A program made the position numbers and the translations under genes. DNA of 64,000 nt from Acetobacter cibinongensis (GTDB taxonomy: Bacteria > Pseudomonadota > Alphaproteobacteria > Acetobacterales > Acetobacteraceae), in contig NZ_BAMV01000001.1 of the NCBI RefSeq assembly GCF_000963925.1, positions 113,493-177,492 on the forward strand, in the 5' to 3' direction. Below, in pieces: positions 45,311-55,203 of this stretch (positions are counted from its first letter, which is position 1; the number at the start of each line of letters is the position of its first letter). The notes under the pieces were generated by a model, which worked only from the letters and a program-made list of their open reading frames with translations, had not been told where the DNA came from and made no database searches.

Positions 45311-46006
45311 TTAAATGGTGATATGGGCGTGAACATCCTCTGCCGCAAAGTCACATGCTTGCCCGCTTAACACAACCCGCCCACGATCAAGCACGGCAAT
45401 GCTATCTGCCAGTTCAAATGCAAAATCAAAATATTGCTCAACCAACAAAATGGCCATGTCCCCTTTGTCGCGCAGCATGGCAATAATAGCGCCAATGTCT
45501 TTGATGATACTGGGCTGAATACCCTCTGTGGGTTCATCAAGTACCAACAAGCGCGGCTTGATAACCAAAGCACGTGCAATAGCGAGTTGCTGCTGCTGGC
45601 CACCAGACAAGTCCCCCCCACGCCGGTCCAGCATTTTTGCCAGAACCGGAAAGAGGTCAAATATTTCATCAGGCACTTTCCGTTGGCTACGGGGCAGCAA
45701 GCCAAAACCCGTTTCCAAATTTTCGCGCACACTCAAAAGCGGGAAAATATCACGGCCTTGTGGCACAGTTGCTATGCCTCGCTTGGCGCGGTCATAGGCG
45801 GGCAGTTTGGTAATATCCTCCCCTTCCCACTCAATCCGACCATCACTAACTGCGTGCATGCCGGTAACAGCACGTATCAGGCTGGTTTTGCCTACCCCGT
45901 TACGGCCCAGCAAGCAGGTTACCGCACCCGGCTTTGCTTCTAACGAAACCCCACGCAGAGCGATTGCCGCACCATAGTGCAGATGCACGTCCTTAACCGT
46001 GAGCAT
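45311..46006 (-). CDS. urtE: Urea ABC transporter ATP-binding protein UrtE
   Basis: A 231-residue ABC ATPase of the branched-chain amino acid/urea (LivF-like) group. The ATG at 46006 is used, with AAAGGGG upstream; two in-frame ATGs lie just before it. Walker A GRNGVGKTSL is near residue 36, the signature LSGGQQQQLAIARAL near 132, and Walker B LLVLDEPTEGIQPS near 153, the last line being diagnostic of UrtE. It works as a pair with UrtD. Confidence 0.93.
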   Translation of the reverse strand: MLTVKDVHLHYGAAIALRGVSLEAKPGAVTCLLGRNGVGKTSLIRAVTGMHAVSDGRIEWEGEDITKLPAYDRAKRGIATVPQGRDIFPLLSVRENLETGFGLLPRSQRKVPDEIFDLFPVLAKMLDRRGGDLSGGQQQQLAIARALVIKPRLLVLDEPTEGIQPSIIKDIGAIIAMLRDKGDMAILLVEQYFDFAFELADSIAVLDRGRVVLSGQACDFAAEDVHAHITI

Positions 46007-46041
46007 GCACATGTCCCCTTTTTCTGCCAGCACAGGAAATT

Positions 46042-46782
46042 TTAACGCCCAAGGTAGACCTCAATAACGCGAGGGTCTGCACTCACATCATCTAATGTGC
46101 CTTCTGCCAATACAGAGCCTTCATGCAGCACAGTAACCGGCACGCCCAAAGCACGTACAAAATCCATATCGTGCTCGACCACCACAACGCTGCGGGTTTT
46201 GTTAATTTCCCGCAGTAGGTCAGCCGTTGCCATGGTTTCTGCATCAGTCATGCCTGCTACAGGCTCATCAACCAGCAACAGGTCTGGCTCTTGGCCCATA
46301 AGCATACCAATTTCGAGCCACTGCTTCTGCCCGTGGCTCATGTCTCCTGCCGTAGAGTTAGCAACATTCTCCAAACGGGTCAGACTTAAAAGCTCCGCCA
46401 AACGCGCACGTTCGCGGCTACTTTGGCGGGCAAATAATACTGCAAAAGGCGAACGAATACCTTTAAGCGAGAGCAACAGGTTTTCTGTGACCGTCAGGGC
46501 TTCAAACACGGTGGGTTTTTGAAATTTACGACCAATACCCAAACGCGCAATGGCAGGTTCGTCCAACCGGGTTAAGTCATGCCCTTTAAAAGTGGCTGTG
46601 CCGCTATCTGGCCGGGTTTTGCCGGTAATAATATCCATCATGGTGGTTTTACCGGCACCATTTGGGCCAACAATGGCCCGCATTTCTCCGGGTTTAAGTG
46701 CCAAACTCAGAGAGTTAATGGCGCGGAAACCATCAAAGGTTACACTTACATCGCGCACATCAAGCAACAGAGCTTCTGTCAT
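46042..46782 (-). CDS. urtD: Urea ABC transporter ATP-binding protein UrtD
   Basis: A 246-residue LivG-like ABC ATPase. Walker A GPNGAGKTTMMDIITGKTRPD near residue 39 is the UrtD form, MSHGQKQWLEIGMLM is its atypical signature near 147, and LLLVDEPVAGMTDAE holds Walker B near 167. Its start overlaps the urtC stop by four bases. It drives urea import with UrtE. Confidence 0.94.
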   Translation of the reverse strand: MTEALLLDVRDVSVTFDGFRAINSLSLALKPGEMRAIVGPNGAGKTTMMDIITGKTRPDSGTATFKGHDLTRLDEPAIARLGIGRKFQKPTVFEALTVTENLLLSLKGIRSPFAVLFARQSSRERARLAELLSLTRLENVANSTAGDMSHGQKQWLEIGMLMGQEPDLLLVDEPVAGMTDAETMATADLLREINKTRSVVVVEHDMDFVRALGVPVTVLHEGSVLAEGTLDDVSADPRVIEVYLGR

Positions 46783-47918
46783 GGGTGCTCCCCTTCTGGT
46801 GCGCTGACTTCGGGTGTAATGTCTTCAGGGTCATTTTTCCTGGTTGGGCGCCACAAGCCCATAATGCCGTTAGGCAGGAAAAGCGTTGTGCAGATAAACA
46901 ACAAGCCAAGCCCGTACAGCCAGAATTCAGGCAGCCATGCAGTAAACAGCGTTTTGCCAAAATTGACCAATATGGCACCCAAAACGGCACCACTTAACGT
47001 GCCACGCCCCCCAACAGCCACCCAGATAACAGACTCAATAGAGTTAGCGGGTGCAAATTCTCCGGGGTTAATAATACCAACCTGGGTTACGTACAGTGCA
47101 CCGCCAACAGCAGCCAGCATGGCAGAAAAAATCCATACCAACAGCTTAACCTGGTCTGGCCTGTAGCCTAAAAACCGTGTTCGGTTTTCAGAATCTCTTA
47201 CAGCAACAAGTAAGTTGCCGAAGCGGCTCCCTACAATAAAGCGTGCAGCAAGCAAGGAAGCAGCCAGCGCAATACCCGTTGCAACCAGCAACGCCGCACG
47301 CGTAGCAGGTGCGTGCAGGTCTGCCCCAAGAATATCCTTAAAGTCTGTCAGGCCATTATTCCCACCAAAACCGAAGCCGTTTTGGAAAAAAGCCAGCATG
47401 AGGGCATAAGTAAGGGCTTGGGTAATAATGGAGAGATAAACCCCAGACACCCGGGAGCGGAACGCGAGCCACCCAAAAACCCCAGCCAATAAGGCTGGCA
47501 CAACCAAAACCAACATCATCGCCCATGCAAAATGGTCCGTGCCACACCAATACCAAGGCAGGCTTTTCCATGACAGAAAGACCATAAAATCTGGCAGGTT
47601 GGCATCACCATAGGCACCACGGGCACCAATCTCACGCATGAGATACATGCCCATGGCGTAGCCGCCCAAGCCAAAGAAGGCAGCGTGGCCAAGAGTAAGA
47701 ATGCCAGCAAACCCCCACACCAGATCAACTGAAAGGGCCAGCATGGCATAAGCCAGATACTTCCCGGCCAAAGACACAACAAAGGCAGAAGCGTGCAGCG
47801 GGCTGCTTTCAGGCAGTAAGCTGGCCACCGCCAGCACTATAGCGGCAAGGAGCACCAAACCCGCTGTCCAAATAACACTTTTAAAAGACCGTGCAGACTG
47901 GCAAGAAAAAGCATTCAT
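46779..47918 (-). CDS. urtC: Urea ABC transporter permease UrtC
   Basis: A 379-residue LivM-like permease with about ten hydrophobic segments. Visible UrtC lines are YLAYAMLALSVDLVWGFAGILTLGHAAFFGLGGYAMGMYLMR near residues 53-95 and YVTQVGIINPGEFAPANSIESVIWVAVGGRGTLSGAVLGA near 280-320. The start overlaps the urtB stop by four bases. It forms the inner-membrane channel with UrtB. Confidence 0.94.
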   Translation of the reverse strand: MNAFSCQSARSFKSVIWTAGLVLLAAIVLAVASLLPESSPLHASAFVVSLAGKYLAYAMLALSVDLVWGFAGILTLGHAAFFGLGGYAMGMYLMREIGARGAYGDANLPDFMVFLSWKSLPWYWCGTDHFAWAMMLVLVVPALLAGVFGWLAFRSRVSGVYLSIITQALTYALMLAFFQNGFGFGGNNGLTDFKDILGADLHAPATRAALLVATGIALAASLLAARFIVGSRFGNLLVAVRDSENRTRFLGYRPDQVKLLVWIFSAMLAAVGGALYVTQVGIINPGEFAPANSIESVIWVAVGGRGTLSGAVLGAILVNFGKTLFTAWLPEFWLYGLGLLFICTTLFLPNGIMGLWRPTRKNDPEDITPEVSAPEGEHP

Positions 47919-49516
47919 GATTCAATACCCCGGCCACGCACAGGAAACATGCCACGCGGGTGCCGCTGTATGTAGGCAATAACCAGCACGAGAATGGCAA
48001 TTTTAGCAGATACAGCGCCAATAGTTGGCTCCAGCACTTTGCCGCCCATTCCCAGTGCCATGGCCGCAGCCAATGTGCCCCACAGGTTGCCTACACCGCC
48101 AAACACAACCACCATAAAGCTGTCTATAATATAAGACTGACCCAAGTTCGGGCTTACGTTATCTATCTGGCTTACTGCCACACCCGCCAAGCCTGCCAAA
48201 CCGGCACCCAGGCCAAATGCCAGAGCATCTACTTTAGGGGTACGGATACCCATAAGCGCCGCCATACGGCGGTTTTGCGTAACAGCGCGCATTTGCAGGC
48301 CCAAGGGCGTGCGGCGCAGCACAAGCATAAGGCCGCCCAGCACAAGCCCGGCAAATACCAGAATAGCTAAACGGTTCAGCGTTATGTCCAACCCGCCCAA
48401 GGCCAGAGAGCCAGACAACCAGGCTGGCGTTTGCACAGCAATGTTGGTCGGCCCAAAAAGAGAGCGAGTAACCTGCTGCAATACCAGAGAAAGGCCCCAT
48501 GTGGCCAAAAGCGTTTCAAGCGGGCGACCATACAAAAAGCGGATCAAGCAGCGTTCTATCACCACCCCAAGACCGCCGCACACCACAAATGCTGCGGGGA
48601 TGGCAATAAGAAGTGCGAAGGGTTCCAGCGCAGGCACGGTCATTTGAATACCCTGCTGCACAAGCCATGTGACATAGGCTCCAATCATCATCATTTCGCC
48701 ATGCGCCATGTTGATAACGCCCATAACCCCGAAGGTAATGGCAAGCCCCGTTGCCGCCAGCAACAGCACAGAGCCGTAGCTGAGGCCGTAAAACGCATTT
48801 TGCAGCACGCTCCAGATACGCAGGTGCCAATCAATGCGTGAGACAGCACTTTGTGCCGCATGGCGTACTTCTGGTGCTTCACCCACATTGGCGGCAACGC
48901 CAGCCAGGAGGCCGCGCGCTTCAAGCCCACCCACGTCTGCCAGAAAACCAACCGCTTTAAGCCTTGCAGCCTGTGCGCCCTCCGCTGGAGGTTGCGCAAG
49001 AACTGTCGCGGCATGAGCCTGCATCAGTTTCTCACGCACAGCAGGTATTTTTTCACTGCTTAAAGCGCGGTCTAACGCGGGGAGGAAGGCTGCATCGTGA
49101 CGGGCATAAAAAGTCTCGGCTGCTTTTATACGTTCTGCAGGCTGCTGAGCACTGAGTTCCCTGACGGCTTGCACGCCTGCCAAAGCCTTACGAATACGGT
49201 TATTAACCCTTACAGGCTTTAACCCCTCTTCAGGGCAGGTCGTGGCCTCACCCGTGCGGGCATTTTGGCACACCTCGCCTGCGCGAATAAACAACGCGCC
49301 ATCTGCACCACTAAAAAGATGGTGCGTCTCAAGCGCCTGCAACGCCGCATCTGCCTGTGCGCTACCATTTGCGGCAAGGGCCGTAATGCTGGCAGACACA
49401 TCGTCAAATTGCGGGCTTGCCAGACCAGAGAAGTCATCTGCTCTAGCAGATGCCCCTCCTAGCCCGCCGCCCATACACAGAGCGGCAAGCAGGCAAGCAA
49501 GGCCCAGCTTACGCAT
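47915..49516 (-). CDS. urtB: Urea ABC transporter permease UrtB
   Basis: A 533-residue LivH-like permease. A signal peptide (residues 1-26) and a ~200-residue periplasmic helical region precede the membrane part, as is usual for proteobacterial UrtB. The permease domain starts YGLSYGSVLLLAATGLAITFGVMGVINMAHGEMMMIGAYVTW near residue 240 and ends with the GGVGNLWGTLAAAMALGMGGKVLEP region. The start overlaps the urtA stop by eight bases. Confidence 0.93.
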   Translation of the reverse strand: MRKLGLACLLAALCMGGGLGGASARADDFSGLASPQFDDVSASITALAANGSAQADAALQALETHHLFSGADGALFIRAGEVCQNARTGEATTCPEEGLKPVRVNNRIRKALAGVQAVRELSAQQPAERIKAAETFYARHDAAFLPALDRALSSEKIPAVREKLMQAHAATVLAQPPAEGAQAARLKAVGFLADVGGLEARGLLAGVAANVGEAPEVRHAAQSAVSRIDWHLRIWSVLQNAFYGLSYGSVLLLAATGLAITFGVMGVINMAHGEMMMIGAYVTWLVQQGIQMTVPALEPFALLIAIPAAFVVCGGLGVVIERCLIRFLYGRPLETLLATWGLSLVLQQVTRSLFGPTNIAVQTPAWLSGSLALGGLDITLNRLAILVFAGLVLGGLMLVLRRTPLGLQMRAVTQNRRMAALMGIRTPKVDALAFGLGAGLAGLAGVAVSQIDNVSPNLGQSYIIDSFMVVVFGGVGNLWGTLAAAMALGMGGKVLEPTIGAVSAKIAILVLVIAYIQRHPRGMFPVRGRGIES

Positions 49517-50849
49517 GCTTGTGGCTTAGGCAGGTTTTGGTAGCGCTATTGTAATTGCCGCACGCAATAGGCTGCCGCCAATCCCCTATCAGGTCTTTTG
49601 TCTGCGCCACCCAAGGCGACCATGCCTGCCCCGGCACCAGTGCAGGGGTTTTCCAGACGACTGAAAACTGCCCATCATCCTGAATTTCGCCAATAAACAC
49701 AGGTTTCGTCAGATGGTGGTCCGGCAGCATTTCTGCCACGCCGCCAGTCAGGTTAGGCTGGCGAATACCAACCATGGCATCAATCACCTTGTCGTGGTCG
49801 GTTGTGCCTGCTTTAGTGACGGCCTGTACCCACATGTTAAAGCCAATATAGTGGGCTTCCATGGGGTCGTTAGTGGTGCGCTTGGGCTGTTTTGTGTAAG
49901 TATGCCACTGTTTGATGAACGCTGCATTTGCAGGCGTTTCAATGCTTTCAAAGTAGTTCCATGCGGCAAGCTGGCCAACCAATGGCTTGGTGTCCATGCC
50001 CGCCAGTTCTTCTTCACCCACGCTGAAAGCCATAACCGGCAGGTCGGTTGCAGAAATACCCTGATTGCCCAACTCTTTGTAAAATGGCACGTTGGCATCG
50101 CCGTTGATGGTAGACACAACAGCCGTTTTTTTACCCGCAGCACCAAAGGCTTTAATTTGGGAAACAATAGTCTGCCAGTCAGACTGCCCAAACGGCGTAT
50201 AGTTGACCATGATATCTTCATCAGCAATGCCCTTTGACTTCAGGTAGCTGACAAGAATTTGGTTGGTTGTGCGGGGGTAAATATAGTCTGTGCCCACCAA
50301 GGCAAAGCGTTTGGCCCCACCCCCATCTTCGCTCAGCAGGTAATCCACTGCGGGAATAGCCTGCTGGTTGGGTGCCGCACCGGTATAGAAAATATTGCGG
50401 CTGCACTCCTGCCCCTCATACTGCACGGGGTAGAACAGAATGCCATTCAGTTCCTCAAACACCGGCAAGACAGATTTACGAGACACGCTCGTCCAGCAGC
50501 CAAACACGGCAGAAGCTTTATCAACAGACAAAAGCTGGCGTGCTTTTTCTGCAAATAACGGCCAGTTGGATGCCGGGTCTACCACAACAGGCTCAAGCGG
50601 GCGGCCTAACAGTCCGCCTTTACGGTTCTGTTCGGCAATCAGCATCAACATGACATCTTTTAGCGTTGTTTCGCTAATAGCCATGGTGCCAGAGAGCGAA
50701 TGCAGAATACCAACCTTAATAGGGTCTCCTTTAGGCGTGGCAGCGCGCGCATAACCAGACCCCAGAGCACCACCGAATGCGGCGGCAGACGAAGCAAGAG
50801 CCAAACGGCCAAAAGCACGACGGGAAAGATTTGGCATGGTGCGGGGCAT
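49509..50849 (-). CDS. urtA: Urea ABC transporter substrate-binding protein UrtA
   Basis: A 446-residue periplasmic binding protein. The ATG at 50849 has AAGGA nine bases upstream; the frame is open 15 codons further. A twin-arginine signal SRRAFGRLALASSAAA is at residues 9-24. The mature protein begins PIKVGILHSLSGTMAISE, and EGQECSRNIFYTGAAPNQQAIPAVDYL near 160 is diagnostic of urea/amide binders. It is the first gene of the urtABCDE operon, divergent from the permease-kinase, which probably controls it. Confidence 0.94.
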   Translation of the reverse strand: MPRTMPNLSRRAFGRLALASSAAAFGGALGSGYARAATPKGDPIKVGILHSLSGTMAISETTLKDVMLMLIAEQNRKGGLLGRPLEPVVVDPASNWPLFAEKARQLLSVDKASAVFGCWTSVSRKSVLPVFEELNGILFYPVQYEGQECSRNIFYTGAAPNQQAIPAVDYLLSEDGGGAKRFALVGTDYIYPRTTNQILVSYLKSKGIADEDIMVNYTPFGQSDWQTIVSQIKAFGAAGKKTAVVSTINGDANVPFYKELGNQGISATDLPVMAFSVGEEELAGMDTKPLVGQLAAWNYFESIETPANAAFIKQWHTYTKQPKRTTNDPMEAHYIGFNMWVQAVTKAGTTDHDKVIDAMVGIRQPNLTGGVAEMLPDHHLTKPVFIGEIQDDGQFSVVWKTPALVPGQAWSPWVAQTKDLIGDWRQPIACGNYNSATKTCLSHKHA

Positions 50850-50989
50850 GATCAACGGTCCTTTTGCTGCTATGACCATTCTCCTCTGCGGCACGCTATC
50901 TTCCCATACGCATTCCTGCGTATCGGCTTATCTGGACTGCCGTAACAAGATTAGTTTTTGCCCACCCGCTACCATGGAAGCCAGTTGCT

Positions 50990-53900
50990 GTGCCGCATTC
51001 CATACGCCGCCTGCGTATTGTACGCCCCCGCCGGGCTTATAGCCGCTGGGCCGCCAACCAAACGTTTGAAGATTACGCCCTGCGCTTTACCGCACAGCGT
51101 GCACGCACTGCCACACCAATGCGGGCGGCCCTTACTGCGCTTGGCTCCATTTCCTTTCTGGCACTGGAAGCTATGGGCGGCACACTTACGCTCGCCTTTG
51201 GCTTTGCCAATACCGCCGCCGCCATTGCGTTTGTTACCCTTGTTATTTTTTGCGTAAGCCTGCCCCTGTGCCTGTCTGCCGCCCGTTCAGGGCTTGATAT
51301 AGACCTGCTTACCCGTGGTTGTGGCTTCGGCTATATTGGCTCCACCATTACATCACTACTTTATGCCAGTTTCACTTTTATTTTCTTTGGGCTGGAGGCC
51401 GCCATCTTGGCCGGCACGTTACGCAGCCTGCTGGGTGTACCGCTGTGGTTGGCATACCTGGTGTGTGCCGTAGTGGTCATACCGCTGGTTATGTGGGGCA
51501 TTACGTTTATTGCCCGCTTTCAAATAGCCACACTTCCCATCTGGTTTGCGCTCAACGTCATCCCTCTTGCTGTACTGGCCAGCACGCAATACCCACATTT
51601 TGCCGCATGGACACAGTTTGGCGGCTTGTTAAGCCAAGCAGGCCCTCTAAACCCGATCGCTATTGGGTCTGCTGCCTCTCTCATTATTGTGCTTATTTGC
51701 CAAAGTGCTGAACAAATAGATTTTTTGCGCTTTCTTCCAAGCCCTACCCCACAAAATCGCAAACAATGGTGGGTGGCCCTTGTTCTAGGTGGCCCCGGCT
51801 GGGTGATATTTGATGCCTTTAAGCTCTTTGCGGGCTCGTTTTTAGCATGGTTGCTCCTCAAAGTCGGTTTTTCAGCCATACAGGCCGTGCAGCCGGGACT
51901 TATGTATTATTACGCGTGGCGTAGTTTTACGTCCGCACCACTTGCCGTCATACTGACCGTGGCACTCGTGGCGTTGGCACAAATAAAGGTCAATATTACC
52001 AATGCCTATGCAGGCTCGCTTGCATGGTCAAACTTCTTTTCACGTTTGACCCATACTCACCCCGGCCGCGTATTTTATGTGATTTTCAACATCACCATTT
52101 CCTTTTTATTAATGGAAGCTGGGCTGGTTAGCACCATTGAAACCGGCATAACCATTTATGGAGTTTTGGCCTGTGCATGGATAGGTGCCATTTTAGGCGA
52201 TATTGTTTTGTGCAAACCCCTTGGCCTTAGCCCGCCCTTTGTTGAGTTCAAGCGTGCTTTTCTACCAGATTTTAATTGTGTAGGGCTTGGGGCCTGGGCC
52301 GTATCTGCCTGCTTGGGCATAATAGCGTTCTGTGGGTTTTTAGGCGCCTTGGCCAGCGCCTACGCTCCCTTTTTAACGCTCTTTACCGCCTGCTTAAGCG
52401 CCCCGGCGCTGGCATGGCTTACGGGCGGGCGTACCTATCTGGCCCGCACCCAACCTTCTGGCTGGGCCACAAAACCAGCCATGCAATGCGTTATTTGCGA
52501 ACATCATTTTGAAGCGCAGGATATGGCATCCTGCCCGGCTTATGGCGGCACCATCTGCTCCCTCTGCTGCTCGCTTGATGCCCGCTGCCATGACCGCTGC
52601 AAGCCGGTCTCCATGCGTATGAAAACCCAACTTCTGACCCCGCTACGCATTGTTCCTGCACGCTTGCGCCGTTGGCTTCTGGCCCCCGCCGGGCGCTTTG
52701 TCGGTATGCTCGCAGGCTCGGCACTCATGTTAGGCGGGTTGGCATGGCAGGCTGGTGGCCCGTGGCATCATGTGCTGCTGCTAGCCTTTTTAGCCAGTGC
52801 TATAGGGGCATGGCTTTTGGTCATGACCCAGGAAGGCCGCCGTACCGCCACGCGCGAGACCCTGCATCAGACACGGCTGCTCATGAATGAAATACGGGCA
52901 CGCCGCCGCACAGACGAGGCCTTGAAGCTTGCGCGAGAAAAAGCAGAATCAGCAAGCCTTGCCAAAACTCGTTACATCAGCGGCATCAGCCACGAGATCC
53001 GCTCTCCGCTTAACGCCATTATGGGCTATATTCAGCTTTTGCAGCATGATAAACGCATACCTACGGAGCGCCAGAAAACCCTTGGTATTATGCGAGAAAG
53101 TGGGGAGCATATTACCAGTATTCTCTCTGGCCTGCTTGATATCTCACGCATTGAAGCCGGACGTATTGAACTGCATAATGACACCATTGCGCTGCCTGCA
53201 TTTTTAGAATCTGTCGCACAGATGATGCGCCTGCAAGCTCAGGCAAAAGGCCTGAAACTCAATTGGGAGCCCGGCTTTCTGCCCGCTGTCGTAACGTGTG
53301 ATGAACACCGCTTGCGGCAAATTCTGCTTAATCTGCTTTCAAACGCTATCAAGTTCACGCACCGTGGCAGTGTGACGTTTTCTGCCAAATGGTATGGCCA
53401 AATTGCAGAATTCGTTATTACCGACACCGGCCCCGGCATTGCCGAAGCAGATTATACCCGCATTTTTGAACCCTTTGAACGGGGCAGTACCACAGCAGAC
53501 ATGCCGGGCACAGGTTTAGGGCTGACCATAACCAAACTGCTGACGGAAATTTTGGGCGGTGAACTTACGTTTACAAGCACGCTAGGTGTTGGCTCGCGCT
53601 TTAGGGTCCGGCTTATGCTCCCTGACCGCGATGTTGAACTGCCCCCCCAACTATCCGCCTTCCCTGTTGGATATGATGGCCCACGCCGCACCGTGATGGT
53701 GGTGGATGACAACCCAGACCACCGTCTGATTATGCGTGAAATTTTAGAACATTGCGGTTTTGATTTTGAAGAAGCTGAAAGTGGTGTGGAATGCCTCGAC
53801 CGCCTCCCCATAGTGCAGCCTGACCTCTTGTTGTTAGATCTTTCCATGCCGGGGATGGATGGCCGAGACCTTGCGCTACGCCTTCGTCAAACTGAATATG

Positions 53901-54316
53901 CCGCAACGCCCCTTATTTTTCTGACAGGCAATTTGGTAGAAAGTACCAACCGGCATGTCTCTTCGCTGGATGACTGCCCAGTTTTGGGAAAACCCGTAAA
54001 TCTGTCCGCCCTCATCACCGAAATAGGACAAATGCTCTCCCTGACATGGCATCTGCCACAACCAGAGTTAACAAGAGCAGACCTTGTAGCAGCCAAAGAC
54101 ATACCCACAGACACACACCAGCCTTTGTCAGACACCCAAAGGACTGCGTTGCTTGCGCTCCTAAACAGTGGCAACCTCAAGCGCCTACGAGAACAGTTAA
54201 CAACATTGCAGGCCGAGCAACCGGCGCTTCAAACGGCCCTTGCTCCTTTGTTCGATCTGGTATCCTCTTACCAGCTTGAAGCCTTACGCCATCATCTGGA
54301 ACAGCCTGCACCATGA
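50990..54316 (+). CDS. NCS1-like permease fused to a hybrid sensor histidine kinase
   Basis: A 1108-residue sensor. The start is GTG at 50990, with GGAAG nine bases upstream. Residues ~30-480 form about twelve helices resembling an NCS1 (cytosine/purine/hydantoin) permease (GSISFLALEAMGGTLTLAFGFAN, then RSGLDIDLLTRGCGFGYIGS). A cysteine cluster CVICEHHFEAQDMASC...CSLCCSLDARCHDRC (residues 500-540) may bind metal. Two more helices follow near 565-615. The kinase H-box is ISHEIRSPLNAIMGY (His668), with N, G1 and G2 boxes to about 870. A receiver domain carries Asp950 in LLLLDLSMPGMDG, and a helical tail follows. It is predicted to sense a nitrogenous solute, perhaps urea, and its stop overlaps the response regulator start. 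Confidence 0.88.
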   Translation: MPHSIRRLRIVRPRRAYSRWAANQTFEDYALRFTAQRARTATPMRAALTALGSISFLALEAMGGTLTLAFGFANTAAAIAFVTLVIFCVSLPLCLSAARSGLDIDLLTRGCGFGYIGSTITSLLYASFTFIFFGLEAAILAGTLRSLLGVPLWLAYLVCAVVVIPLVMWGITFIARFQIATLPIWFALNVIPLAVLASTQYPHFAAWTQFGGLLSQAGPLNPIAIGSAASLIIVLICQSAEQIDFLRFLPSPTPQNRKQWWVALVLGGPGWVIFDAFKLFAGSFLAWLLLKVGFSAIQAVQPGLMYYYAWRSFTSAPLAVILTVALVALAQIKVNITNAYAGSLAWSNFFSRLTHTHPGRVFYVIFNITISFLLMEAGLVSTIETGITIYGVLACAWIGAILGDIVLCKPLGLSPPFVEFKRAFLPDFNCVGLGAWAVSACLGIIAFCGFLGALASAYAPFLTLFTACLSAPALAWLTGGRTYLARTQPSGWATKPAMQCVICEHHFEAQDMASCPAYGGTICSLCCSLDARCHDRCKPVSMRMKTQLLTPLRIVPARLRRWLLAPAGRFVGMLAGSALMLGGLAWQAGGPWHHVLLLAFLASAIGAWLLVMTQEGRRTATRETLHQTRLLMNEIRARRRTDEALKLAREKAESASLAKTRYISGISHEIRSPLNAIMGYIQLLQHDKRIPTERQKTLGIMRESGEHITSILSGLLDISRIEAGRIELHNDTIALPAFLESVAQMMRLQAQAKGLKLNWEPGFLPAVVTCDEHRLRQILLNLLSNAIKFTHRGSVTFSAKWYGQIAEFVITDTGPGIAEADYTRIFEPFERGSTTADMPGTGLGLTITKLLTEILGGELTFTSTLGVGSRFRVRLMLPDRDVELPPQLSAFPVGYDGPRRTVMVVDDNPDHRLIMREILEHCGFDFEEAESGVECLDRLPIVQPDLLLLDLSMPGMDGRDLALRLRQTEYAATPLIFLTGNLVESTNRHVSSLDDCPVLGKPVNLSALITEIGQMLSLTWHLPQPELTRADLVAAKDIPTDTHQPLSDTQRTALLALLNSGNLKRLREQLTTLQAEQPALQTALAPLFDLVSSYQLEALRHHLEQPAP

Positions 54317-55200
54317 CCGGACCCGCCGTTAACCGCAAAACCATTCTTGTGATAGATGATGACTCCGCCGTGCTGGGCCTGATGGACGAGAAACTGGCTG
54401 AAGGCGGCTATAGCGTGCTGCTTGCACAATCTGGCAACGCTGCGCTTGAAGTGATTAGCCACACCGCGCCAGATCTTATTCTGGTTGATGCCCTTATGCC
54501 CGGCATGACCGGGTGGGATGTGTGCGAGGCCCTGCGCTCCGATAGCCGCGTAGCCGGTGTGCCCATTATTTTCATGACCGGCTTGACCGAGACGGAACAC
54601 GTAATCCGTGCGTTTGAAGCCGGTGCCGCAGATTACGTAACCAAGCCTCTGCGGTTAGATGAAGTGATGGCCCGTATTGGCGTACGCCTCGAGGCCGCAA
54701 GCCGCATACGCTCTGCCCATGGCGCACTTGACCGCGCAGGCCGCTATTTGTTTGCCACAACCCGCATGGGTGAAGTTCTCTGGGCAACCCCTCAGGCCAG
54801 CCTGATCCTGGAAGCCATGCCCCAAAGCCAGGCGGCACTTCAAAAACTGCCCACCCCGCTCCCTCAGCCAGGTACCGTGGTCATGCAACAGGAAAGTGGA
54901 GACGTATGCGTGTCTCTCACACTTGTGGGCGCCACCGGACCAGATGAGTTGCTATTGCGCGTTGCCAAGCAGGCTATTTTTCCAGAAAACATATTACGCA
55001 CCAAGCTCAACCTCAGCGCCCGGGAAGCAGAAGTCTTGCTCTGGATTTCACGCGGCAAAACCAGCCGCGATATTGCTGATATCCTAGAGGTCAGCCACCG
55101 CACGGTCGATAAACATATAGAGCAAATTTATAACAAAACCGGCCTAAGCTCGCGAGCGGCCGCCGCAGCCACCGCGTCACGCCTTTTGCAAGACACTTAA
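54313..55200 (+). CDS. LuxR-type response regulator, partner of the permease-kinase
   Basis: A 295-residue regulator. The receiver domain (residues 9-125) holds the acidic pocket DDD at 15-17, phospho-acceptor Asp59 in LILVDALMPGMTGWD and Lys near 109 in DYVTKPLRLDEV. The linker (about 130-225) includes TTRMGEVLWATPQASLILEAMP, resembling a PAS-like stretch. The GerE-type HTH is LSAREAEVLLWISRGKTSRDIADILEVSHRTVDKHIEQIYNKTGL near 232-276. It is co-translated with the sensor (ATGA overlap). Likely targets are the adjacent urt and ure operons (inference). Confidence 0.9.
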   Translation: MTGPAVNRKTILVIDDDSAVLGLMDEKLAEGGYSVLLAQSGNAALEVISHTAPDLILVDALMPGMTGWDVCEALRSDSRVAGVPIIFMTGLTETEHVIRAFEAGAADYVTKPLRLDEVMARIGVRLEAASRIRSAHGALDRAGRYLFATTRMGEVLWATPQASLILEAMPQSQAALQKLPTPLPQPGTVVMQQESGDVCVSLTLVGATGPDELLLRVAKQAIFPENILRTKLNLSAREAEVLLWISRGKTSRDIADILEVSHRTVDKHIEQIYNKTGLSSRAAAAATASRLLQDT

Positions 55201-55203
55201 TTT

